From Eleusine coracana subsp. coracana (taxonomy: Eukaryota > Streptophyta > Magnoliopsida > Poales > Poaceae), in the NCBI GenBank assembly GCA_032690845.1, contig CM064428.1:22852001-22916000 (forward strand): a DNA stretch of 64,000 nucleotides, read 5' to 3'. Positions 43,763 to 53,729 of the stretch are shown here, in pieces. Every line of letters starts with the position of its first letter. Positions within the stretch are counted from its first letter, which is position 1. The translations under genes were made by a program, and so were the position numbers. The notes beneath the pieces were generated by a model that saw only the letters and a program-made list of their open reading frames with translations, was not told the DNA's origin and made no database searches.

Positions 43763-45176
43763 TGTTGGCACTCTCCAAGTGCCCCTTTTATATGTGAATA
43801 TTACCCCAATTAGAGCATAATCGATACTAATTTAGGCCATTTATCTATGATATTGTCTATATATTTGTATATGCGTTGTTTTAGAGCTTTATTACAGAAA
43901 TAGGTAAAATAGGTGATTAAAGTGATGCTAGAGAGGACAGGAGTCCAGAACCGACGAAAAGCATTGAAGAAGCCCAGTGCGTCGATCGGCGCAGTCCATG
44001 AGCTGGTCGGCGCAAGGGTGTTTTGGCCCATAGAATTGACCAAGGCCCATTCCACATGTTTATGGAAGTTTATCTTCGCAGGACACTTGAAGATATATGC
44101 CTAGAAGATTTATGGAACTTCAAGATCTCGACGTGCAGTACAAGACTTTATCTTGAAGGAAAAGGCTCACATGACAGCTGTGGAAGACAGAGGAACCGAC
44201 TCAGAGAAGAAACTAGAGAAGACACGGCTTGTGCCGATCGGCGCAACCGCCTTATTTGCTAGAAACCGAGTCCTTTATGAGTAGAAACCCTATAAATGTA
44301 AACCCTGGCCACAAAAAAGGACAGAGGCGACAGAGGGACAACAAATCTGTGAGTTATAGCCGCCGGGGCTTGCTCCGTTAGAATAGATCTCTAGTTGAGT
44401 TTCAAGAACCATTGGTGTTAAGAGTTGATCCGTCAAGGTAGGCCATCTCGACGGGGATGAATCTTACTCTATGTATCTCAAGGATGATTGAATATGTTGA
44501 TGATGGTTTTGGTGATTTATCTATCTTGACTCTATAATCATACATGTGCTTATTCCAATTGCTTAGTTCTAGGCTAAGTAGATATTATCTTGATCGTGGT
44601 GATTAGGATAGTATTTGGATATTGTATTGATTATGGTTGCTTGATGATGCTAGTAGTGTGGTTTAGCGGTGACAGCACTAATCCTACGCAACACTATTGG
44701 ATAGTTGATTAGGGTAAGATACTCACGCGATTAAGAGTTTTCTCTTGACAGCAAGCCGCTCGGAAAGCAGGGTCGCCTTATTCATTATAGGTTTTTATTG
44801 ATCCATGTAATTACCCATTATGATGCTATTTAATTAGACTTTCGGGTTACGATCTCACTAGTAGATATCTGGTTACTCACTTAACAACATGGACTTACAA
44901 GTTATCTGACACACTTTGGCTTAGATTCACTAGTATGTCGATCGGCTCAACGCCTGCGCCGATTGGCGCAACGATAGATTTACTATCTGGCGCACCTTTG
45001 CGCTGGCCAGTTCCCCCTCATGCAACCTGAACTTGACAGTAGCTTTGGCTAGATCTTTTACTGTTAACTTTGTTTAATTATCCCTAAGGTCCCAGTGAAT
45101 TCGATAAACCTTGAAATACTCAATTCAAGGGAAAAAAGTGCTACAATCGTACACCATCCTCTTGCGGTATATAAGT
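43763..45176 (+). repeat. 3' LTR of Athila-like element, right end missing
   Basis: Matches the 5' LTR from TGTTGGCACTC to GTATATAAGT, then switches to another element. About 20 bp ending ACCAACA are lost. Motif pairs are retained at 43982/44003 and 44938/44959, single copy at about 44233. Small differences include GATAAATCGGGAG lost near 44755. Confidence 0.9.
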
Positions 45177-45886
45177 GGGATGGCAGTGGGTCGGTTTCGG
45201 GTCGGGTGGAGCAAAAATCCAACCACTACCAAAAACATTTCGGGTGAAAATTCACACCCACACCCGCACCCAGGGGTGGGAGTTGAGACCGACACCCGCA
45301 CCCACTAGGTTTCGGGTGGGTGTCGGGTGCCCGTCGGGTATCATATGTCATATGAAAAATATCTCAAAATAAATACTTTAAGGAGATCAATATAAATGTA
45401 TAATGTCTATATATGTCACGACAATTAACAAAAATAAGTCATGAGTATGTACTCCCTCTGTCTCAAAATAATTGATGTTTTAGCTCTATACCAGGTTCAT
45501 AGAAGATGCCATGAATCTGGACAACGGTCCTGTCCAGATTCATAATAGATGCAATGGACCTAGACACCAAGAAACATAGCCAGAATGCCAAATAAACTAG
45601 GATGGAGGGAGTACTTAGGTAATTGTACATAAATTCATAATAACTTAATCATTACTCTCATCACATGTATATTAATTTAGGATTAGTTTATTATGAAATG
45701 TAACTAAATTTTATATGTGAGTATATTTTGGGGCCCACCCATAGGTGAGAAATAAAACCCACATCCACACCCGTGATTGTCGGATCGGGTGTGAGTGACA
45801 CCTATGGATGAAAAGTTAGACCCACACCCGCACCTCTTGGGTGTAAAACCCATCGGACCCGCACGCATGGGTCAAATTGTCATCCC
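45177..45886. mobile_element. Unclassified DNA element with GGGATGGCA/TGTCATCCC ends
   Basis: Near-inverted ends GGGATGGCA and TGTCATCCC. Both subterminal regions are full of GGGTCGGG/CACCCGCACCC words in opposite orientation, so the two ends could pair. No clear target duplication; the right neighbour is not Athila LTR, so a deletion accompanied or followed insertion. A Stowaway MITE lies inside. Confidence 0.55.
45452..45611. mobile_element. Stowaway MITE
   Basis: 160 bp, CTCCCTCTGTCTCAAAATAA at the left and its inverted form (GATGGAGGGAG) at the right, flanked by TA (45450-45451 and 45612-45613). The ends are those of the common grass Stowaway family (Tc1/mariner). Confidence 0.93.
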
Positions 45887-46559
45887 TATTCACCATGACC
45901 GCCTGTGTGCTCCACCCCAGCTCCTCGTCGGCACCAATGTCAACTCAATAAAATGCTACTATTGCTCTGGCTAACAAAACTATAGCTTCTCCAAGCCACA
46001 CATTCACCGTCGTCGGTGGCGGACCATCTCCCTCTACCCCATCCCAGAGCACGCAGATGAGAAGGGAAGGGGCAGGCCAGACACATCGCCTTCCTGGCCG
46101 CGGGCAGCCTACGCACCGAGCTGGACATACAACCCTCATAGCCCCCTTCGAACCCCTCTAGTGGCATGGTTTTGGATGCACAACAATCCTATGTAGCTCG
46201 TGTCAGAGAATCAAATCGATTCTAGGCGGCACTCCCTGATATCTGACAAAGCACACAACAATTTCACAAGCATGACAGGAGGCAGATTCCACCAGGGGCT
46301 AATTTCACAAGAAACAATTATTTACGTAAGCTTAGCTTCTTTCCCTGAGGTGTAAGCAAGCAATGAAAGCACTACACGGAGCGGAAGTGAAGGGAGGAGG
46401 ACGGAGATAAAGAGAGGAGGACAGGGAATTTACTTGGGCATGCGGAAGATGTCGTGGATCTCACTATCGACTTGCTTGAGCTTCTGGGTCATGGGCATGT
46501 TGCTCACCATGGGATGCACCACCGCTGGTCCGATGGTTGCCGAGCTCAAAGTAGAGGCA
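45887..46559. other. Unassigned DNA
   Basis: Mixed composition, short frames only. Nothing recognisable. Confidence 0.4.
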
Positions 46560-46770
46560 GGCGAAACGGATGAGGAGGGGGCAAAATGGGACATACGAAA
46601 ATACGGATCCCAACTGATAGGCCTAAAACATTAAAAAAACATAGATAGTGCCATATTTCCAACCTATGCAAAATTTTAATGGGACCCATCAAATTATTGA
46701 AAGTTTAATGATACATTTTCATACTGTAAAATTTATAATGGCATAGATCAAATTAACCTAATAATTAATT
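46560..46770 (-). repeat. Unclassified repeat, copy 2 (inverted partner at 35095-35305)
   Basis: Reverse complement reads AGGTTAATTTGATCTATGCCATTA, then GGTTGGAAATATGGCACTATC and TTTTCGTATGTCCCATTTTG, in the same order as copy 1. The two copies bracket the Athila-like element. Confidence 0.7.
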
Positions 46771-48169
46771 AGCATTGTTCTGGAATTTATTGAATATGGA
46801 TGATTTACTGTAGATAGGACTTATCAGGGGTGATTTATTGGCCAACTTTCACTTATATGCATTGGACCATTAATTTTAAATAATTAAAATAAGGTAAAAG
46901 GTTAAGTAATTAGTTATGACTAAAATACAAAGAACTAGTATTTTTGATTTGACAGGGTGATTAGGCATAGACAATTATAGTTGGTAACTAACTTTTAAGA
47001 ATTTAGTAGCTTTCCAGATTTATTAATGATTTTATTAAGGTTTTACTCATTTCTTTTAGTTTTGATAAAAATGCTACTATACAAGGGGGTTTGTTATTTT
47101 TCTACAATAGTACAGGTCCGGAGAAGACCAACAAAATTTACTTTGCTAAAAAATTTACTTTGCGCACATACAAGGGGAAGAAGGGCTCACCAGCGGTGAT
47201 GGTGATGCGAGGCGGACATGGTGCAGGGCCGATGGCGGGGACGGGGTGCTGCAGGGGACGGGCTGCACAAACCGGAGCTGACAGGGGTCAGGCAGAGGAG
47301 GAATGGACAGGACAACTTGCCAGAGAAGTTAATAGGACAGGGGGCTCACAGGAGGAAGAATGGCGAGGAAATGTGTGGGCCGGGGTTGGGGTCAGGATGG
47401 TGAAATTCGTGGTCGATGTTGCAGTACCCGGGGAGGTTTAGGCAGGCCCAGCGGGGACAGGAGGTACCGCAATGGCGGATCCACGTGGAGCTCTCACCTA
47501 GCTCAAATGGCAGCTTAGCGTGGCTAGAGAAGAAGGGAGAGGGTGAGAAACGAGTGTGTTCCGACCAGGGGAAGGGGGAACAGAGGGCATGTCGGCCTGG
47601 GGGTGGGGACGTCGATCCGCGCAGGTGCCACTCGTGCCCATCGTTGATGCCCACGCGGCGTACGGGCAGACAAGGGTGTGGGCGGCGCCAGGGTGTGTTT
47701 GTTAGGGGAGGCTAGCAGGTGGGCCCCACGGATATTTTGAATTTTGTTTGTTTTTCCAATCCTGCTAATTGTCTGCACTTGTTATTTTTGAGGAGTTTAA
47801 ACGGGGGACTAATCAATGTCAACCAAAAATATGCTCGTAACAGAATGATGTGCTCTAAATTTCAAAAATACTTTTGACCCTCAGATCAAATTCAAATTTG
47901 AATGGGGATTTCTAAAGTTAGGGTGTTTTGTGTATTTGGACTATCAAATAAAGGAAAAAAACTCTAGAAAAATTCTCAAATTTCTATTTTGTTATAAGAT
48001 ATGACATACATTTTTGTTAGGCTGATATATTGAGAAATTTGAATTTGTAGTTTAACTGACATTCAAATTGACTTTAATTCAATTTAAATTTGATTAGTTT
48101 TCAGTTTAACTTTGCCCTAAGCTCTATTTTTGGTGGAGATAACTCTAGCATGGCAGTGGAGATGTCACA
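46771..48169 (-). repeat. Inner part of the older Tekay element's 3' LTR (left limit unclear)
   Basis: The right edge is firm: plus-strand GATGTCACA at 48161-48169, followed by a polypurine tract. Leftward there is an AT-rich stretch (47770-48160), a GC-rich block (47160-47720) and another AT-rich stretch, the same layout as in the intact Tekay LTR (52100-52570, 50640-52090, 50000-50640). Sequence similarity by eye is low. Confidence 0.5.
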
Positions 48170-48183
48170 GCCCTCCCCCTTAA
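48170..48183 (-). other. Polypurine tract of older Tekay element
   Basis: Minus strand TTAAGGGGGAGGGC directly before TGTGACATC. Confidence 0.85.
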
Positions 48184-48211
48184 AGAAATCTCAATCTGAG
48201 ATTAAAGGATG

Positions 48212-48500
48212 TTATAGCGGTTTACCTAGGTGGTGGTGTAGGAACTCGGGGTAGTGATTTCTTAGAAATTCTTCCGTCTCCCAAGTTGCCTCTTTCTCAC
48301 TATGGTTGCTCCACTAAACTTTGTAGAACTTAAGTGTCTTCTTGCGGCCAAACCGTTCCTTCTCATCTAGCATCTTCACCGGGCGCTCTGAATATGTCAA
48401 ATCGGGTTGTAGTTGTTCGGTGCTTTCTAAGGTAACATCCACTGGTGCCTTGAGACATCTCTTAAGCTGGGACACATGAAATATGTCATGCACTCCAGTG
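48212..48500 (-). pseudogene. Older Tekay element: integrase C-terminus and chromodomain
   Basis: Minus strand reads GVHDIFHVSQLKRCLKAP, then a chromodomain with ERPVKMLDEKERFGRKKTLKFYKV, a stop, WSNHSEKEATWETEEFL. The stop at 48314-48316 is TAG where the intact relative at 52620-53081 has CAG (Gln). The chromodomain is thought to target integration to marked chromatin. The upstream half of this gene is at 63355-64000; the two halves were separated by the younger Tekay insertion. Confidence 0.88.
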
Positions 48501-48505
48501 AGTTC

Positions 48506-51500
48506 TGAGGCGCCCCTTCCCGGAGGATCGAGGTCCCGAAGATGCTGATAACACAGACACTTGATAATACAACAACAATCCAAATTTAAGTTTAATTATT
48601 ACATCAAAGTGCAGTGGAATTACAAGTTCATAAAGTTTTGAAAACAGCGGAAGCGAAATAACGATAAAATCTACGAGCTCGACGATACAACATGGTGATG
48701 ATTCATGCCCGTGGAATCAACACCCTAGCAGCACTCACAATCATTGCGGCGGCAGATCAGACTCCCAATGGGCAGTCCAACCTTCAGGGACTTGCACGTC
48801 CCAAGGCAACACATATATCGGCAATTCTATTTCTTCAGTACCTGAAAACCACATAAGCATAAAGCCTGAGTACTAATTACTCAGCAAGACTTACCCATCA
48901 AAAACCTAGACATGCAATGGCTCTAATTGGTGGCTTGTTTAAAAGGCCTCGCACTAAGCAACCTACTAGTTCTATCAAGTTTTATTTTCAGATTAAATGG
49001 GTTGTGCTGAATATAACTTTAGTTGCAACAATAATAAAACAATTCATAAAATAAGTGCAATAGTAGAACAATAAAATATATCAGTAATAACCAATACAAT
49101 TCCATATCCATGATATCATGTGCAACTACGTGATTGGCGCGGTGAACAAGCGGTACTCATTACTACGAGGGACAGCAATTACAAATGATTTACACCAGCT
49201 GGGAAAACCTGAATAACACGACACATACGCACCAATTAAGGTCGTATATGGCAACCTTTCACAAGAAAAACCTCCCACATCCAGACTCGGGTGTGGTGAC
49301 GTCGAGTGGGCATGCCGTCCTGCCAACAGTACTTCGTGGTATGGACCGCCCACTCCCGCAGCCGAGGGGTCCTAAGACCAACGCACCTTAACCATCCTTG
49401 ATATGAGTGATCTTTAATGCTACATTGGTTTACTAGTGCCCATGAAACTAGCATGCATTCGGTACTGTTCAAAACTTGATCAAGGGGCCGACCACGGACG
49501 GGTCCTAGGGTGGGCAAGACAGGGCTACCGCAGCCAACGCCCATGTGTTGCTGCAAACCTACACATGCAAATTCCCTATTCGGCCAAACATCAAAATAAA
49601 TTTCTTTTACATAAGTTCCATTTTAGTGATCAAGTTTATTCCATAGTAATTATGATAACTACCGAGACTTATCAATTACTAAGCATAGAATCTTAGTACC
49701 GAACCTACCAAGTTTCTAAGAAAAACAACATAGGTCATTTGGGGAAAACATGCAAGTTGGGTTCCAATCAATTTCTATGACCTAATGCAACAATTCAGGC
49801 ATAGACACTAGTAGTGAATTAAACTAGCAAAACTTTATAAAGAGGCTAATGCAAACCGGGGCTTGCCTGGATCCACGCAAGTGTTAGCTACTATAGTCTC
49901 TTGGTCCTCAGGCTCTTGGTCCAGCTGGACGTCGGGCTCCTGCTCCTGAGTGTCGTTACCTATTGATGAACAAGGGTTAATGGTAGTGTTGAAATACCGT
50001 TACATGCATTGATATGATAAATGCAACAAATGATGGATGCATATTGCATTAGTGTTTTGATGTTAAAAACCTTATTAACAGGTTCTCGAAGCCATATGCT
50101 TCAAAGAAACAATTTAGGTTTTCATTATTTCAAGTGTGTGGATCATTTTAATTAGGATTGTTATAGCTTGAGAACAATTAAACAATTTAAAATAGTAACA
50201 AGATGATTCTGGACTTGAGTGATTTATCATGAACAGAGACATGTATGAAGTGCATTTTTACCAAGTTATAACCTCGGGACAGTATTATTTTATTTACTAG
50301 CATTTATTCGAGTTAAAGCATTACTTAATTAATAGAATACTAAATATTGCAGATTTGACTTAGCCAAAAATCAGCGTGATGCATTAACATGAAACAACAG
50401 TGCATGCAAAAGATCAGAATTAATTTCCATTCCTAGAATTATTAAGGATTTATTTGGTGTTTGGACAAGTTATTTAATTAACTAAATTATATTAACAAGG
50501 GTAGTTGGTTATTATTTTACTAAAATAGAGCACAATATTATGAAACTAACAAAAAATTGATTTGAGGTCATTTGGACTCAAAATGAATTTACTATACATT
50601 TTTGAAGTTCCATCAGTTTTCTGGTATTTCCTGGGTTTAAACAATTGACACGTCAGCGCCATGTGGCAGCCACATCAACGCCAACTGGACACCAGCTCAG
50701 CTGCCAGTCAGCTTTGCTGAGCGCGGCGGTGCGTGGCCGGGGCTTGCCGGAGGGCTTGCCGCAGGTGACTCTAGGCGGTGGAAGCTCGCCGCGGGAGGGG
50801 GAAAATGATGTGCGCGACGAGGCGAGGAGACTAGGGGGGTTCGTGAAGTCGGAAGCTTACCGGAGATGGGTTGGCAACGAGCGGTGGCGGAGAGAGGAGA
50901 TCCAGCGACGTTGTGGGGTGGACTCGGGGCAGCAGACCGACTGCGTCTGGCTCCTACAGCATCACGGGGGCACGGCGGGGATCGACATTAGGTCTGCGAA
51001 CGTCGGGGAAGGCCGGAAGATAGGGCTCACCGTGGAGGCGGCTCGGACACAGCAGTGCAGAAGGGGTCGGCGGGGAAAAGTTCAATGCCGGTGTTCTTGA
51101 TCCCGAAATCGAAGAAGCGAAGGGTCAGGAGTGATCGTGAGAAGCTTGCGCATCAATGAGAAGAAGAAAGGGAGACGGGGTTCACCAGGGTCGCCGGAAT
51201 TCAGGAGCGCGTCGTCGGCGTCCATCGGGGAACATGGTTCGGAGATTCTTCAAATTGTTTGAGCTCAATGGAAGATTGTGCGAGCCAGTGCACGGGAATG
51301 CAGCGGGAAGGTAGGCGCGTTCGCTTCTGCTCTCGACTTGGCTCGGGAGGGAGTGAGTGGCCGGGAGTTTGAGCTCAGGGTCGGCTCTGGCAAAGGCGGG
51401 AATGGTTTGGAAGAGAAGGGAGTGAACAGGGGGGTATTTAAAGGCCAAGGACTCGGGTTCGTGGTCGAGAAACTGGGGGCAGGTGCATGTGTAGCTTTGA

Positions 51501-52570
51501 GCAACGCCGGGTCTCGGGGAGCCGTTGGGAGCACGGGGAGCAGAGCGGGCGCGGAAGCAGAGGCAGAGCGCGTCAAAGGGAAAAAGCAACTCACTTGCTT
51601 GGCCGGTAGCGGCGTGCGGCGAGGGAGGATAGCAGGGTGAGGTGACGGGGCGATCACGCGTGGCTCTGGTGCTGCTGGGCGATGGGGAGCGGTCGGGAGC
51701 CGGGAAACAAGGAGTTGCTGGTCGTCGGAAATCGAGGACGCGGCGGCAGGCCTGGCGGCATCGGGCAGGGGCGGAAGAGACCGAGGCTCTCGGCGGCTAG
51801 CGGCGAGCGGGTAACTGAGCAGGCGAGTGATGCGACGGAACGAGCACGAGGGGCTGGCTTTCGGTCGGAAATGCGGGAGCGGTCAGGCGGGGAGAATCGA
51901 GGCGGCAGAGGAGTCGGCTTCGCAGGGCGAAGGTAACTCGCCTCGGTGGCAGCTAGCGGCTGGGCGGCAGCGATGTCGCGATGGCGGCGAGTGAGAGCGC
52001 AGGGAAGTGCGGTGGCGAGTACCGAGGCGGTGAGAGGGAATCGCGTGGGCGCACGCGCGGGAGAGGCGACGGGTGGAAGAAGACAGGGATTTTTGCAGAA
52101 AGGACCCCAAGGTTTCAAAAAGATTGTAAAGAGGTCCCTGGTTTAGTTTTAATTGATTTAAATTACTTCCTTAATTTCAATTAAACTGAAATTTGAACTG
52201 TGGGTTAATTAAGATATGAGTAATTCATTTGTGAAGTATTTTTGGTCAGACAAGAAATAATTTAATTGGAATTATTAATTAAAGTTAAATCAATTCTAGG
52301 GTTTAACCATTTAATTAATTGACTTCTAAATGAAATAAAATTCTAGGTTTTGGCCCATTATTCTATTTTATTATTTTCATAATTCTAATGTAATTATTTG
52401 GCCCATGTTTTATAGAAATTTAAATTGCTTTAAATTTTTGCTTGCGGGGTTTTAATTTAACTTGGAGAATTCCAATTTTTTATCTTGTCCTTATTATTTC
52501 ATGCTCAAACTTGAGTCCAAAATTTTTGGCAATTTGTGCTAAGCAAGAAATGAGACACCTGTGTGTCACA
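48506..52570 (-). repeat. 3' LTR of younger Tekay element
   Basis: 4065 bp, TGAGGCGCC to TGTCACA on the plus strand. Contains a strongly GC-rich block (about 50640-52090) between AT-rich parts. Minus strand has a TATA-like CCTTTAAATACCCC at about 51437. ORFs inside the GC-rich block exist on both strands and are probably chance. Confidence 0.92.
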
Positions 52571-52585
52571 GCCCTCCCTCCTTAA
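52571..52585 (-). other. Polypurine tract of younger Tekay element
   Basis: Minus strand TTAAGGAGGGAGGGC directly before TGTGACACAC. Confidence 0.88.
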
Positions 52586-52619
52586 AGAAATCTCGTCCCG
52601 AGATTAAGAACGAAGCAGA

Positions 52620-53171
52620 CTAGAGAGGGGCAAAAATTTTACCTGTGGATGAAGACCAAAATTGCGGGTAATGAGTACTCAGAAAGTCTTTCGATTCCCA
52701 GGTGGATTCATCTTCTGAGTGATTACTCCATTGCACTTTATAAAATTTGAGGGTTCTTTTGCGGGTGGTGCGTTCTTTTTCATCAAGGATTCTTATTGGG
52801 TGTTCGGAGTAGGTGAGGTCCGGTTGAAGTTGATCGTACTCTTCCAAGACAACATCAATTGGAGGTTTGAGACATCGTTTCAGTTGAGACACATGAAACA
52901 TGCTATGTACTCTAGACAGATTTGGTGGTAACTCCAGCTTGTAGGCGACTTGACCACATCTGTCCAAGATTCTAAATGGGCCAATGTAGCAGGGTGCTAA
53001 TTTTCCTTTGATTCCAAATCGTTGAATGCCCATCATTGGTGACACTCGGAGATAGAAAAAATCATTCTTGTTGAAAAACAATGGCCTGCGTCATCGGTTT
53101 GCATACTTTTCTTGACGACATTTAGCAGCCTTGAGATTTTCTTGAATTGTCCGAACCTTTTCTTCTGCATC
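52620..53171 (-). pseudogene. Integrase C-terminal domain and chromodomain, younger Tekay element
   Basis: After stops in the linker (ADLV-stop-DAEEKV near 53173, CAG to TAG; and YANR-stop-RRP near 53090, CGA to TGA), the frame 52620-53081 runs through GKLAPCYIGPFRILDRCG, VHSMFHVSQLKRCLKPP and the chromodomain SEHPIRILDEKERTTRKRTLKFYKVQ, WSNHSEDESTWESKDFL. The chromodomain aromatic cage positions cannot be judged by eye. The frame is the same as that of the reverse transcriptase. Confidence 0.88.
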
Positions 53172-53726
53172 CTAGACGAGGTCAGCACCAAAAGTTACTC
53201 GTTCTCCTGATTCAGACCAATTCAACGGTGTTCTACAACTCCGACCGTAGAGTGCTTCAAAAGGGGACATTTTTACACTCTCTTGGTAACTGTTGTTGTA
53301 TGAGAATTCTGCATCTGGTAAATACTCATCCCAGTTACCCCCATGTATTAGGACACATGCTCTGAGCATATCTTCCAGGATTTGGTTGACATGCTCAGCT
53401 TGTCCATCAGTAGCGCCATGATAAGCAGAACCTCGGATCAACTTAGTACCCAGAGATGCATGCAGTTGCTCCCAGAAATGAGCAACAAAATGCGAGCCAT
53501 GATCTGTAACAATGGTCTTGGGTACTCCATGGAGACACAGAATTCTTGCTCTGTATAGTTCTGCATACTGCCGTACGCTGTATCTGGTGTTTACTGGTAG
53601 AAAGTGGGTAGACTTTGTGAGTCTGTCAACAACAATCCAAATCGAATCATGCTTCTGAGATGTGAGAGGGAGTCCAACAATGAAATCCATACTTATATCT
53701 TCCCATTTCCAGGCGGGGATACTCAA
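53172..53726 (-). pseudogene. Integrase catalytic core, younger Tekay element
   Basis: 185 open codons. The DDE triad is visible as D14 (ISMDFIVGLP), D75 (VTDHGSHFVAHFW) and E111 (TDGQAEHVNQILEDML), with spacing near the D-D-35-E pattern. The neighbouring residues DHGSHF and AEHVNQ depart from the usual DRGS-F and ERVNQ, so activity is doubtful. Separated from the upstream ORF only by a TAG at 53727-53729 that replaces a Gln codon. Confidence 0.88.
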
Positions 53727-53729
53727 TGG

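Larger units (their letters stand above)
35306..45176 (+). mobile_element. Athila-like Ty3 element without reverse transcriptase or integrase
   Basis: LTRs at 35306-36757 and 43763-45176 (right end lost). A TGGCGCC primer site and an AAGTGTGGGGG polypurine tract are present. Internal DNA of about 7.0 kb codes for Gag, protease and a separate 412-codon ORF of the Athila ORF type. There is no reverse transcriptase, RNase H or integrase motif in any frame of 39256-40560 or 41800-43762, so the element would depend on a partner. Pairs of a CCGATCGGCGCA-like motif are scattered in its noncoding parts. Confidence 0.8.

Noticed and set aside
45940..46634. ORFs in 45887-46634 considered as a host gene
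   Set aside because: Short, no recognisable domain, no splice structure I can support, and surrounded by repeats.
47091..47778. GC-rich ORFs near 47100-47780 considered as a gene
   Set aside because: The position and composition match the GC-rich block of a Tekay LTR, and the frames overlap on both strands.
50645..52118. Long ORFs on both strands in the GC-rich part of the Tekay LTR (also 61452-62968)
   Set aside because: They overlap on opposite strands, differ in length between the two LTRs (151 versus 188 codons on the plus strand) and show no domain. GC-rich composition explains their length.
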